64,000 bases of DNA from Odobenus rosmarus divergens (GCF_000321225.1 NW_004450328.1:1899896-1963895); one strand, 5' to 3'; positions 1-43,939 are shown, counted from the stretch's first letter. The notes: generated by a model not told the origin, from the sequence alone. Made by a program: numbers and translations.

Positions 1-1059
1 CTCGGGGTCTAGCTTGACCCAAAGGGAGATGCCAATCAGAGTGGCTCCCTGCACACCAGCTGCAGGGAAGGCTGAGCCTCAGTGTCTTCATCTGCAAGAT
101 GGGCCCTTGTGGAGTTGCTCCAAGGCTGGGCGACATGATGCGGCCTTTTATTTTTTTCATACTTGGAATTCCTGGTGAAGTGACTACTATTTGTTTCCCA
201 ACCATGGAGCCCCCTCCGGTGATCCTTGGGCCAAATCTGCATACAGATATGGCCTATTTGGCCTGCAGAGTGTTGGAAACTTTTCAGATTTAAGCACCAT
301 CAGGCAGGACCCGAGCCTCTCGGCTTCCCATGCCCCCCACGACGCCCTGAGGTTCCACCTTTGCACATCTGTCTCCCACCTGCCTGGCCCCCTGCGTCCC
401 TCCTTCTGTCCCTTCTCCGCCAGACTTCTTGGAGGGAGCTGGGCGGCAGACAGCTAGAGGTCAGGCGGTGCCCCAGGCTGTCCGTGGAATGTAGACAAAC
501 ACACATCGGGAGCCAGACGTCTCATTAGGAGAGCCAGGGTGCCCACCTCGTGACTGCGCTGGACTGGGACTGGAAGACCTCCCCAGCACCCCCAGCACCT
601 CTTGAAATGAGTGTTTCTGTCTCGCCAGATGTTTCCGTGGTGGAAATCGTGCAGAACGAGTCATTGTTACTGCCCGCGCTGTCCTTCTCAAATAGCTGTT
701 TCCTGATTAATTCACAGCACGCACCCGCTCTGTGCCTCCGCTAAACAGAGAACACATCCCTATAAACATGTAAAAGAGAGCTCTGAGAATCGACTTTTCT
801 GACAGTCGGCAAATAGTAGCCTGCCATCCTGCAATTGGATGATTGAAGCCGAGTTCCTGTGGTGTAACACGGGCTTGATGCTTCTCATTTGAAATTGCGA
901 CGGAAACCTCTGTGGCCAGAACTCGGCGAACTAGAAATTTAGTTAGAGCTTACTCACCCAGCGGCAGGAAGGCTAGGGGGCGGGGGCGGGGAATACGGAG
1001 AGGTGGATACCCCTGGGGTCTCAGAGTCCATATCTCAAACCCAAATCAGCAGCCAAAGC

Positions 1060-2070
1060 GAGGTAGACACTGTTCTGGGGATGAAACAAAAGGCTGCCAT
1101 TTTCCTGATGAGATTTGTTCTCAGGACACTGTCAGAGAGCAGTGCCATCCTGGAGAAAAACACCTGTGTTCATGCTCGTGTAGTTCCAGAGTAAGGGTGG
1201 AGTGCCAGTCATGTGCCAGGCACCTGCTGGGCCCTTGGACAAGATTCGTAGGGCCTCCACTGTCTGAGGGCTGAGGTTTGAGTGGGGGAGACAGGATCTA
1301 AGTTAAAAGCCGATCAACAAGATCATTCCAGAGACGGGAAGGAAATCGAACAGGGCAATGGGAGAGAGAGGGGACCGGATGAGTCAGGGGCTCGAGAGAG
1401 GGTCAGGATGATGTCTCAGAAGACAAGAAGGAGCCGACCTTGCAAGTGCCTGGAGCAGAACACTCCAAGCCCAGTGCACAGGTCCCAGGGTGGCCATGAG
1501 TTTTGCAGGATCATGGAGCAGTGACCAGACCAGTGTGTGGGGAGTGGGGGGCAAAAGGGGGAATGTGATAGGAGCCGGGGTCAGAGAGGTCAGCAGGGGC
1601 TGGATCACATGGGCCTCATTGGCCACTGAAGGGAGCTGGAATTTATTCTCAGTGTTGTGAGAAATTGCTGGGCTGTTTTAAGGAGGGGGCTGCCATGAGC
1701 TAATAATGTTGTTTAAAAAAAAGACTGGGCTGCCGTGTAGACAAAAAAGTGTGTTCGTGTGGGGCGGGAGCAAGTGACAGTGCAGAGAGGAAGCAGAGGC
1801 CGATTAGGAGGCTCTGGTCATTGTCTCGGGGAGAGATGGGGCCCCCCGGGCTGATGGGCAGCAGCGCATTCAGGGACAAGGGGTCAGAGATTCGGGAGGG
1901 GTTTTGGATGTAGCCCCTAGAGACTTCTGACAGACGGGATTTGTAAGTGAGAGAACAAGAGGAATCAAGGAAGACTCCTAGGTTGGGGCATCCAGTTGAA
2001 TGGTGGGACCATTTTTAAGATGGGCAAAGACCAGGTGTGAGAAAAGTGGATCAAGAATTCTATTTAGGAT
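1060..2070. repeat. Ancient mammalian interspersed repeat, left part
   Basis: Phrases such as GAGGAATCAAGGAAGACTCC and CCGATTAGGAGGCTCTGG belong to a widespread old mammalian repeat that I recognise, possibly L2-related. The same repeat seems to resume after the SINE pair (about 2500-2790). Family name uncertain. Confidence 0.55.
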
Positions 2071-2274
2071 GGGGCGCCTGGGTGGTGCAGTCTACTAGGA
2101 GTCCGACTCGATTTCAGCTCAGGTCATGATCTCAGGGTCCTGGGGTTGAGTCCCGTGTTTGGCTCCATGCTCAGTGGGAAGTCTGCTTGAGATTCTCTCT
2201 CTCCTTCTCCCTCTGCCCCTCGCCTGCTCCCATGCTCGCTCTCTCTCTGTCTGTCTCTCTTAAATAAATAAATC
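2071..2274 (+). mobile_element. SINEC (carnivore tRNA-Lys SINE), older copy
   Basis: Starts with the tRNA-derived head GGGGCGCCTGGGTGG, contains the B-box-like part near CAGGTCATGATCTCAGG, a CT-rich body, and a tail TAAATAAATAAATC at 2261-2274. Many substitutions from the youngest copies. Its tail was the landing site of the next SINE. Confidence 0.9.
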
Positions 2275-2459
2275 CTTTTTAAGATTTTATTTTATTTATT
2301 TGAGAGAGAGAGAGAGAGCACAAGCAGGGGGAGGGGCAGAGGGAGAAGCAGATTCCTCACTGAGCAGGGAGCCCGATGCGGGGCTAAATCCCAGGACCCC
2401 GAGATCATGACCTGAGCCAAAGGCAGACACTTAACTGACTGAGCCACCCAGGCACCCCC
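2275..2459 (-). mobile_element. SINEC nested in the tail of the preceding SINE
   Basis: Minus-strand element: poly-T and AAGATTTTATTTTATTT, a GA-rich body, and the head read backwards as GAGCCACCCAGGCACCCC. It is flanked by a 14-bp direct repeat TAAATAAATAAATC at 2261-2274 and 2460-2473, which is the tail of the older SINE, so this element inserted second, head to head. Confidence 0.88.
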
Positions 2460-2499
2460 TAAATAAATAAATCTTAAAAGAAAAAAAAAGAATCCTGTC

Positions 2500-2790
2500 T
2501 GGGGCATGTTAAGGTTGAGAGACCTGTTTGATATCGCAGAAGAGAGGTCTCACCATCACTTGGCTTGCTGGAGAGTTCGGGGTTGGAGATTAAAATAATC
2601 AGGAGTCATCAACAGGAAGATGGTATTTTGGGCCTTGGGCCTGGCTGAGACCACCTAGTGGAGGGTGCGGGGAGATCCCGAGGCCTGGGATTGAGCCCTG
2701 GGGCAGCCCAAGCAGAGGAACGGCAAGGACCCAGGCACTGCAGCCGTGAGAGCCAGACGCAGGAAGGGAACCAGGCAAGCGCAGGGCCCA
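2500..2790. repeat. Ancient interspersed repeat, right part
   Basis: Resumes after the SINE pair with phrases such as GGAGTCATCAACAGGAAGATGG and GGGCCTTGGGCCTGG typical of the same old family as at 1060-2070. Boundaries approximate. Confidence 0.4.
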
Positions 2791-3164
2791 GAAGCCCAGA
2801 AGGAAATCTACAGAAGGGGGGTAACCCGCTGCACAAACGCTACCAAGCCCCAGCTGAGGACTTGTGCCTCTCCCGGCGGATCTGGCGACTTGCTGGACCC
2901 TACAATTTATTGTCCAAACCAGTACACTTTAGAGGGTGGAAAGTGGGTTTTATGAGTGATTACAGCAGGACAATAGGAATAAATCCAAATTGTCCCAGCC
3001 TAACAAGGAAGCTTCTCCACCCCGGCGATTGATGCCCTTGCGGAGGAGGGATCCACGTAGAGGTGGGGGCGTAGGCCCGACGGGGGCGAGGCCGAGAGAC
3101 AAGGGGGAAGGAGCAGCTGTGACAGTGACTCTCAGAGTTGAACAGACAAATGTGGGGGCGCCCC

Positions 3165-3557
3165 TGCAACGGACCACTCCTCAGCAATGAAAAGGAATAA
3201 AACTCTTAATCACACAACACGGCGAACCTCACTTCTGCTGAGTGAAAGAAGTCAGGCCAAAAAGAGTACGTAGTACATGCAGGATTCCTTTTATATAAAA
3301 ATTCTAGAAAATGCAGAGTAATCTGTAGTGACGGAAAGCGGACGGGCCGTTGCCTGGGGGCGGGAGAAGGAGGGAGGGTGGGATTACCAAGGGGTACCAG
3401 GAAACTCTGGGGGCGACAGATGTGCTCATTAGCTTGATTGTGGAGATGATACACCATAATGTATACACGTGTTAAAACTTACCAAGTTGTAACGCTTTAA
3501 ATACACACAGTTCACTGTATGAAGTACGGATTCTATTTCTCGATAAAGCTGTTTTCC
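3165..3557 (+). mobile_element. L1 3' end fragment (ancient LINE-1)
   Basis: The sequence follows the well-known L1M-type 3' region: a CAATGAAAAGGAATAAA-like start, GTGAAAGAAGTCAGGCC, a TTTTATATAAAAATTCTAG segment, a GTTGCCTGGGGGCGGG segment, CTTGATTGTGGAGATG and a final TCGATAAAGCTGTT. Non-coding and strongly decayed. Confidence 0.8.
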
Positions 3558-4767
3558 AAGAAAGAGTTTTGCTCTAAAGGGGAATGGACAAACAGGGCAG
3601 TGGCAGGAGGAGATGTGATGATATTTTAAGCATGAACAAGGAAACATTCAACGTCTGTGTAGGGGCACAAGTGTTGTGGGGAGGAGGGGACAGGAAGGCT
3701 AAGCCAGGGATCCTGTTGTGAAGGTTACCTTATGAATGTCATGCCGAGGACTTCGGAATTCATCCCGTCAGCCTGAGGTTCTCTACCTTCCGTGTGCCAA
3801 AGAACCATCCGGAGAACCTGTTACAAGTACAGCACCACACCATGTCCCCTCAGCCCCCCTCTGATCGCAGCTGAGCCAGGACAGCCCCTGGGCGTGCTCA
3901 CAGGGCAACACCTCAAGGGCTCCCAGGTCTCTCTGCCTTTTGAAAGCCACCAGTGCCCTCAACTTGTGTGGTGGGGAGTCAGTGCCCCCAGAAGCAACCT
4001 TCAACAGTGGAGAAGCGGCTCAGTGGATAAACACCCCAGCCTCCCGCATTGGGAGGGACACTTCTGAGGTGCATTCTGTGGGTCCCTGCAAGTGCCCCAG
4101 CAGGATGGAGCCCCATTTGCCTACAGCAGGGGCTCAAAACTGCTGGGGGGCTTTCTCCTGCCCTATCTTACTCTCCCTTCTCCCTCTTGGGAACAACTTC
4201 TAAGTAAGCAACCTTTACTCAACCCTTGCCTCAGGCTCTGCTTTCAGGGCACCCAAAATGGGACACCCATGGAATCAGGGGCTCTGCATTTCACATGCAC
4301 ATCAGGCTTTCCTGACGTAGAGGTCCCAGGAACCGTGTATTAAAGAACCAGCAGTGGAGAACAAGAAGCATTTCACAAAGGGGAGTGACTGGGCCAGCTC
4401 TGTTCTTGTAGGGAGTGAACTCTGGCAATGTGAAGTTGAGGTTGAAGGCGGCAAGAGACAGGAAGCAGGCAGACCAATTAGCAGGCTGTTACCAGTGTCC
4501 CAGCAGGGAGTAACGGTGCGGTGCGAAGGCAGCAGCCAGGCTGTCTCTTTGTGAACGTCCTTTGATTTACAGAGTATGGAAGGGTTCACACAGAAATGAC
4601 ACCAGCCTTATTTAACATCCTGGGCGCTATGGGGTTTTCTTCGTTGTTGTTTTTTAAAGCTCACGTTTCTAGCATCCCATATGTTTCTTTTTGATCTCCT
4701 ACTTCCAAACTTCGATACATCAGCCTGATGCCACGCAGCTTTATTTTGTTCAATCTTGTGTTTTTAG

Positions 4768-36601
<31,834 letters not shown>

Positions 36602-38060
36602 CCGCAGAGGAGGGGGCCCTGGTCCTCCAGCCAGTGGTGCCCGTGTCGCCCGCCCCCGGTCCTCAGCCTTGGCAGCCCGGACTCCGGGCGCTGAAAGAGG
36701 GAAGCGAGAGGGGACTCATGTGGCCTGGCCTCCCTCTGCCCCTGGGCTCTGGGGCGCCCTCCCGGGACCCACGCCTGTGCGCACAAACCCACCAGGACGG
36801 TGAGGTGGCCGGGGGGCCCCCCTCCCCTCCCTGCAGAGCGTGGCTGCCCAGGGCTCAGCCACCAACCGCCACATGAGGGGGGGCGCCAGGGGAGGCCCGA
36901 GAGGAGGTGCCAACAACCCCCGTCCCCGCCACACCCCTGCCTCATCTGGGGGCTGGCAGAGCCAGCTGAGAGGGTGGCGTTGTTCCCTGGTCCCCAGATG
37001 TCTAGCCAGGGCTGCTCCAGCCCCAGACACCCTCGGGGATGTGGGTGTCTCACGGAGGAAAGGAAGGGAGCCGTGCCCACCCGCCACGCTGCCAGGCCCC
37101 CCTAGGACAGCGATGGGCAGCTTCACACCCCAGACGGCCAGCAGGGCCCGTCCAGATGCCCTCTGGACGCGGGGCAGGCCGAGGACCAGGCCACAACCCC
37201 ACCCCCCTTCCACTTGAACTTTGCCTGGAGGTGGGCGGCCCTCCCTCTGGTCTGAGTCCGGGCTCCTCCTGCTTGCTCCTCCCTTCTCCGCTCTCAGGTG
37301 CCCTTGCAGGGAGGCAGCGAGGGGCTCGTTGCCCAGCACCCCCCCTTCCAGCAGCTTCCCCTCGAGTTGGAAATGTGCCTTGCACCCCCAGCCGAGTGAA
37401 GCTCAGAACGTATCTATTTCCATCGACGTAACAAGCTCGGATCAGGGACCTAATTGGTTTCCCAGTGGTGGGTAATTTCTCGTTCCAAATATTAATCCGT
37501 TGTTTTTCTGGCGCCCAGCCCGGCCCCGCCGCAGCACTGTACTCCAAGTAGGTTCCTATGCAACCGAGAGCCCCAGCAAATACTTTATGAGCTTTGCAGC
37601 TTCGGCCGAGCAGCTATGCAAATGCACTTTTCATTTGGAGCGTGCGGCCGATGTGAAGATAAGGAATTGTTTCTCCCGGAGAAGATCCATCATTTCTGTA
37701 GCTTCCAGGGCCCCCGGCTCCCGTGCTCACCTCCCAGGTGTGGCGAGCACCTCTGAGGCCTCTGGGCTCCCAGGAGAGCTGAGGCCCAGGGGAGCCGGGG
37801 GCTGATCAAGCCAGCTCTTAGGGACCAAAGCCAGTGCCACCGCCACGTTAAAGGCAGCCCAGCTCTCTGTCCCCACGCGAGGCTGGGGCACAGGTCAGAC
37901 CACCGCACACACACTCGCTCCCAGAACCTCCACTGCTGCTGCTAAGAATTGTATGCGCCATGTAATTTAGGAGGGGAAGAGCTGTACGGGCATTAACTGT
38001 AAAATAAATGTCTATTTTTTTTCTCTTGCAAAATCAATAAAAGATGTTATTAAGAATATG
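36602..38060 (+). other. KATNIP: KATNIP 3' UTR
   Basis: From the stop codon to just past the AATAAA signals at 38003 and 38036. The first 750 bases are GC-rich. From about 37380 to 37700 composition changes sharply to an AT-rich block containing an ATGCAAAT octamer and several TAAT/ATTA cores. No SINE or L2 is seen inside. Reading frames here carry no recognisable protein and are treated as UTR. The end point is inferred from the signals, not from transcript data. Confidence 0.75.
38003..38041 (+). terminator. KATNIP: KATNIP polyadenylation signals
   Basis: Two AATAAA hexamers at 38003-38008 and 38036-38041 in an AT-rich context, followed by a GT-rich stretch (TATGGTCTGACGTGCTGG) about 20 bases beyond the second. 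This is the only such cluster between the stop codon and the next gene in this orientation that looks complete, so the main cleavage site is probably near 38055-38060. Confidence 0.8.
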
Positions 38061-38224
38061 GTCTGACGTGCTGGATTTGGGGTCAGGCAGAGGGAGCTGC
38101 CTCCCAGAACGGAGTCAGAGTTTGCTGGAGCCTGGTGGAATGACACAGGGCGAGTCCCCTCTCTGAGCTTCCCTTTCCCCACCTGCAAATGGGGGCATGA
38201 TCGTGGGTAGAGGATAGAAGCCCA

Positions 38225-38395
38225 TACATATATAGTGGTTATTTTGTGTCCGGAACCACCTCACTGAATCCACGTTACAACCCTCTGGGGTCGGCACTAT
38301 TACAATCCTCCCTTCACAGATGAGAGAATTGAGGCACAGAGAGGTTGAGTAACTTGCCCAAGACACACAGCTTCGGAAGCCATTAGTGCACAAAT
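38225..38395 (-). repeat. MIR element
   Basis: Reverse MIR: CCCTTCACAGATGAGAGAA, GAGGCACAGAGAGGTTGAG and TAACTTGCCCAAGACAC. It starts just beyond the KATNIP poly(A) region. Confidence 0.8.
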
Positions 38396-39666
38396 CCCAG
38401 GATAACCACGGGAGAGCTGAGGCGGGGTGAAATCCTGGGGTTTCCCTTAGGCTTAACGTGGATTCTAGAAGCCAAGCCCCAGATGCCCGATTCCTGGTCT
38501 GTCTCCTGGGGTTCCCCAGGCCCCAGCTTCCTTCAGAGGTGAGCATTGGTGTCTGGATGAAGCGGCCCTTGAGTGGGAAGAGGGTTCACTTGGCGGGGGG
38601 CTGGTTCTGGGGTACAGGTCAGGTGCCAGCAATTACCCTGGGGCTACGCAGGACGGCCCCTTGGAAACCCCACCTCCGTCCTCTGTCCCAGGCCGAGTGG
38701 AGAGTCGCTCTGGCCCCCTGGTATCGGAGAGCCTCCCCGACCTCCCTCTGCAGTAGCATCTCTGGGCCAGCCTTGGAGACGCTGGAGGGCGGGCAAGGCC
38801 ATTCTGTGTTCCTTCTATGGGGCAGGAGGCCGGGCACTGCATCGGGGGGACCTGGTCAGCAGCGCAGCGCACGCCCCTTCTGGGGGACAGCTATAACTCA
38901 GCGACAGTGGTCCAGAGATGCCAGACCTTCAGGGATTTTAAGAGAAGCCAGAAATCCAGGTGTTTTATCTATTTTTAGTGTGAAATCGCACTTGTAAATG
39001 TTGGCTCTAACTTAACCAAGCAAACACCAAGTGAGCCAAACTGGTGACCAGTCCCGCGTAGGCCCCCCCGCTTCACCCCAGGTCCCACCCCGCCTCAGCA
39101 TGAACCCCAGTGCCCCCTCCCTCTCTGGTCCCCCTGAAGGCTGCAGTCCCCAGCCTGTGGCTCTCCGAACGCCCAGAGCTCGTTCTTCCCTGGGAAGTCA
39201 GAGGAGGGAGGGGACCGATCCTGGGCCCTCAGACCGCCTAGGGCACAAAGGCAGGGGTCTGTCTGGTGACCTTTGCATGTTGGAGGTGGCAGTCCCCACC
39301 CTCAGCCCTGGTGGGAGGACAGACACCTTGCCCTGGGCGTCCTTCTTCCCAGACCTCGCATCGGCACTGGGCTGTGGGGTCGGGGGGCTGGCTGGCACCT
39401 GGCGTGGGGTTCCACTCCGGGCTACGGCTGACGAGGGGCCTAAGGAAGAGCCGGCCTCTGGCCTCTGGCCCCCGGGGGACCCACCTCCTCTGTCCGGCCA
39501 GTGGGAAGGACCTGCCTCTGCGCGTTTGTTCATTGGTCCCCAGACAGTCCTGCGCGGGCACCACGACCGCAGAAGGCCCCCGGGGCTCCCCCGGAGCCTG
39601 CCACGGCGGTCTCTGCACTCTTGACAGGGGGCGGCTGCCCCCGCCCGGACCTGTTTGCTGCCATGT

Positions 39667-39684
39667 CCCCCCCCCCCCCCCCCC
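39667..39684 (+). repeat. Poly-C run (18 C)
   Basis: Eighteen uninterrupted C residues followed by GCCCCGCC. Likely length-variable and error-prone in sequencing. Confidence 0.95.
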
Positions 39685-39921
39685 GCCCCGCCTCAAGTCC
39701 CTACCGGAGGCTCCCGGTCCCACCCAGCCGGCGAGTGGAACAGCAGAGCCCACTCCGATCTGGCTGGCTGTGCGGGTCCGGACAGCTCCCTGCTTCCCTG
39801 CAAGAACAAGCAGCTCTGGTCCCCTTTACTCATGGCCACCGGGGCCCCCACGGCCCCTCTGTCTGGGGCCCCGCCTGCGTCCCTCACCTGCATCACCTGC
39901 ATGGCCTGCCGGCGTTGGAGC

Positions 39922-39977
39922 ATGCACAGCTGTGTGCACAGGTGCGTGCACAGGTGTGCACAAGTGTGCACAGGTGC
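39922..39977 (+). repeat. Minisatellite of TGTGCACAGG-like units
   Basis: Four to five units of 10-12 bases such as GTGCACAGG, GTGCACAGGTG and GTGCACAAG in tandem. Confidence 0.85.
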
Positions 39978-41179
39978 CAGGGCCGTGGGGCCTGGGGGGG
40001 GGAGGGGGGCCGAGCCCCTGGCGAAAGATAGGGCCCCAGGTGTGCGGTGTCCTTGGGGCTAAGTTGGGGCTCCAAGGCTGCCCAGCTCCCGACCACGGGC
40101 TCCTCCCCAGAGCACCCCGGCCCCGCCTTCCACCAGCCCCTCCTGACCCTTGGGACGACCCCCCAGCCTCCTCCGGTTGGGCCACGAGGGGCACCGGCCT
40201 CAGAGCAGAGGTGGGGTCTCAGCCCCTGCAGGCCGCTCGCCTCGCTCCCCAGCCCAGCCTGCACCCCCCAGGCCGCCCACACTCACCCTGGCCGTTCCTG
40301 GGGGGATCAGACCTGGGGGGGGACGGGGGGGGCTTGGGGCAGGGGCTCGCCAGCCTGGCTTCATGCGGTGGAACTTCTCCCACATGGAAGTCCCCTGACC
40401 ACTTGTCCCAGGGCGCCCCCCAACCCCTGCATCCCGGCCCGTCCTGGCGGCGGCCCGGCCACCAGCTTCCCCGTAAGGCAGAGGCTCGGCCGGTGTCAGT
40501 CCAGGATGAAGTGTGGCCCCCAAAGCAATTACCGGGATGTCACGGACTGGGCTGTGCTGGGGACAGAGCAGAGGTCCTGCACCAGGATCTCCTGTCTGTC
40601 CACTCAGTAAATCCCCACACAGAGGAGACTGGTTTTCCCTCATGACTGATGGTCCCCGGCTGGGCTGAGTTTGTCCTCAGTCCCGTCCACCTGTGCGGTG
40701 GTGCGATCTGTTCACTGGCCACAGCCCTGGAGAAAGGGTGAGTGGCGCTACACTCCAGCACCCCCCCCAAGCCGTGTGCCCCAGGCCGCGGCTCCTATGG
40801 TTTGAGGTCAGGCACTTTTCTAATTCATCCGCTCAGATGACACTTCTCCTGATTCCTGCTGTGGCCCCGAGTGGCCCAAGGTGTCCCCGTCTGCACAGCA
40901 TCAAAGCCCAGACAGGAGCCTCAGAGAACAGCTAGCCGAGCCCCGGTGTGCCTTGTTCCCTCACCCGTCCCCAAGCCACACTAGGGCGACCTAGCTCATT
41001 CCTGGTGCCCCCGCAGCCTAAGCCTCTAAGTCCCACCAGGACCTGCTGGTCACCCTGCCTCTGCCTTGCACCCCATCTCCCAGGCCTTCCCCCGACACAA
41101 CCGGGAGGAACTTGCCATGTCCTCCTCTAAAAATCCTCCTGCCCGTGGTTCCCTGTGGAACCTTCCAGGCGAAGGCCGC

Positions 41180-41640
41180 ACTCCTGGCCATCACCCCCAG
41201 GTCCCACCAGCTCCAACCCCTGAAGACCAACTGCTCAGCAGCAGACTTGATGCCCTCACCTTGAGCTCCAAGCACTGTGTCCTGTCACAGTGCCACACAC
41301 AACATTCCTCTCAACCCCAGGGCCTTTGCACATGCTGTGGCTTCTACCCAGACTCTCTTGCTGCTTCCTTCAGTCCCTCCTGCATGGCCCTTCCTGAGAG
41401 GCCCACCCTCACCGTTCCAGTGTCAATCAGGCCTTCCCTTGTTTGCTTACATAGCACTTCTCACGCTTGGAAGTGATATTTTTGTTCGAATGATTTGAGT
41501 AGTCTCGGTCTCCTCACTGGAATACAAACTCCGTGAGGGTGAAGATCGTGTCCTCCCGCCTCACCGTGGCGGCTCGGGTGCCCCGTTGTGCCTGGCACAC
41601 AGGAGAGTCTCCGTGAGCGGTTCAGGGACGAATGGGGCCC
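41180..41640 (+). repeat. L2-type LINE 3' region
   Basis: Ends in the L2 pattern: ATACAAACTCCGTGAGGGTG, AAGATCGTGTCC and GTGCCTGGCACACAGGAG. Decayed. Confidence 0.6.
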
Positions 41641-43479
41641 ACTGCAGGTCTGTGATTTGGTCTCAGGATTTGAACTAACTCCATGGCCACTGATGTTTTC
41701 CTCTGTCCTCACTTCCTCCTGGGGGATGAGCCTCCCCAGCAGGACAAGTCAGGCCTAGCTGCAGCAAACGGATGCCCATGAATCAAGTTGACGTTTCCAT
41801 TACCTGAGGGAGACAAGTGTGTGGCCGGGAGAGTTTGGCTTCGGTGAGGGTGGCAGGGATGACCGCCCATCACATCCGCCAGCCAAGGAGGGAGGTCAGC
41901 CCCACCACTTCCTGAGGCCTGGGCCTGCCCATTAGCCCTTAGCTAGGGTCCCCATGGCCCCCTGCACCCGGGGAGAGGACGTGGTGTGAGCCAGCAAGGC
42001 AGAGCCCCCACTGCGGGCCACCGAGCGCGTGCAGGCCAGTCCGCGTCCAGGACCAGCTCACGCCCTGGGAGCGGGGGCTCAGGGCCAGTGGGCGCACACA
42101 CACTTAGCACCAAGCGCTAACTCAGGCTTGTTGGGGTTGGTGTGTGTACAGGCGCCCGGAGAACGTGGACACAGGGACACTCGGGGCAGACCTCTACGTG
42201 CAGGGTCCCTCCACCCAGGGTCCCTCTACCCAGGGACCTCCTGCCTTCAGCCCAGGTGGTCTTCCCTCCTCCCAGATGCATTTGCCCCCCGCATCAAGAC
42301 CCCCCTCCCAGTAACACTCAGTAGGGAGCCACTGGGACCACGCTCGGGCCTGCCTGGCGATGCTTCCTGCCTTTGCCTGAGCCGTCCACATACCATAATC
42401 GCATACCACTTGCACGATTATTTATTGAATATTTTTCTTCAAGCCAGCTCTTTGTCTTTTTACTTAAATGCCTATTTTGGTTTCGTCCTAAGCAACAGCG
42501 TCAGTGAAATCATGACACTAATGTGCCCATTATACATTTTTTCCTAATACACATTTACATAAACACAACTATTAAAATAGATTAAAATTGTGCCCATGTG
42601 TCGATTAAAATCATATCCTGGGCTTTGGAGGTCCAGCCGCCAACTACAGAAGGACCCCAGCTGAGGAGAAAGAGCCCCAAGATGCCCGGGGCCCTGGGAG
42701 CCCAGCCCCACGTCCTGCCCAGGAGCCAAAGCCCAAACTCCTTGCCCTGACATTCGAGATCTTTGTCAGTGGACCCCAATCCCCCTCCCAGGCGCATCTC
42801 CCGCCGCACACAGTAGGTGCACAATATTTACTGACTGAATGGAAAATGGATTAATGAATCCCTTGATGAATCGATGCATGCGTGAATGAATGAGCACACA
42901 CCTCCACGTGGGTGTCCCCTGGCACCTGAGACTCAAGCCATCTGGCCCCGCCCCTGACCCAAGTCCGGAATCTGAGAGACTTTGCCGACTTTCCCCCCAC
43001 ATGAGTCTGTTGATTTTCCCTCGTGACTGGCTCCTGACTCTGCCCTTGTTGTCCCATCCCTGGGGCCACTTTGTGAACCAGATCACCGTCTTCTCTCTCT
43101 CCGAGCATGGGAGGGATACGGCGGCAGAGATCCTCCTAGAATGCACAGCGGAGCTGTGGACTGTGGGTAGGTCCAAGCTTCCTAGGGAGGCTTCAGGTCC
43201 CTCTGGCCTGGCTCCCCCGACCTCCTCTGCAGCCGCATTTCTCACTCCCTGTGACCCTCCCCTCTCTCCACACCTGCTGTCTAGACTGTTGTAAGGTTCC
43301 TGTAATGTTCCGACTTTCTTCCTCTCTCTCCTCTTGCCTGACATCTAGACAACCTCCGTGTCTTGGCTTAAATATCTTTTTCCCAAAGGAGCCCTCCTGA
43401 CCACCGCCTCCTCCTCCCTCCCCCAGCAGGTGCTGCCTTTGGGATCCCACAGCCCCTGACTTTCCCCCATCAAGATAAG

Positions 43480-43690
43480 AGCAAACACCAACAAAGCACT
43501 CACTCTGTGCCAGGCTCTGTTCTAAATGCCTCACATGTCGGAGCTCAGCCCTCAGGACAGCTGTAAGAGGTAGGTGTACTGATTGTTGCCATGGCCCATG
43601 GAGAGGAGGCACAGAGAGGTTAGGTCACTTGCCTAAGGTCTCGGGGAGGTGCTGGAATCTAAGCCCAGGTTGCCTGGCCCCAGAGCCGGG
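43480..43690 (-). repeat. MIR element
   Basis: AGCACTCACTCTGTGCCAGG, then CAGAGAGGTTAGGTCACTTG and CCTAAGGTCTCGGGGAG, reverse MIR with parts of both ends. Confidence 0.75.
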
Positions 43691-43939
43691 CACCAAACAC
43701 ACCACACACTGTACAACAACCATCTGTCTAGTTCTCCGTCATGCCCATCTGTGAGGACAGACATCCATCTGGATGGCTCAATATCCTATCTCAAGTGCCT
43801 ACTGCAGTGCTTGGCACATAGTAGGGGCACAATGAACTGTATCACCAGATAGATGGATACATAGATAGTTAAATAATGAGGATGGGTCATACGCAGAAGG
43901 AAGATGGACGGACATCTGATACAAAGAAGGATGACATCT

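Larger units (their letters stand above)
1..4767 (+). other. KATNIP: KATNIP intron upstream of exon A (partial)
   Basis: No KATNIP exon was recognised here. Contents from left to right: unique sequence with a possible conserved block (640-910), a long ancient interspersed repeat interrupted by two SINEs (about 1060-2790), an L1 3' end (3165-3557) and unique sequence to the acceptor at 4767. The short reading frames are scattered and match nothing I know. Confidence 0.7.
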
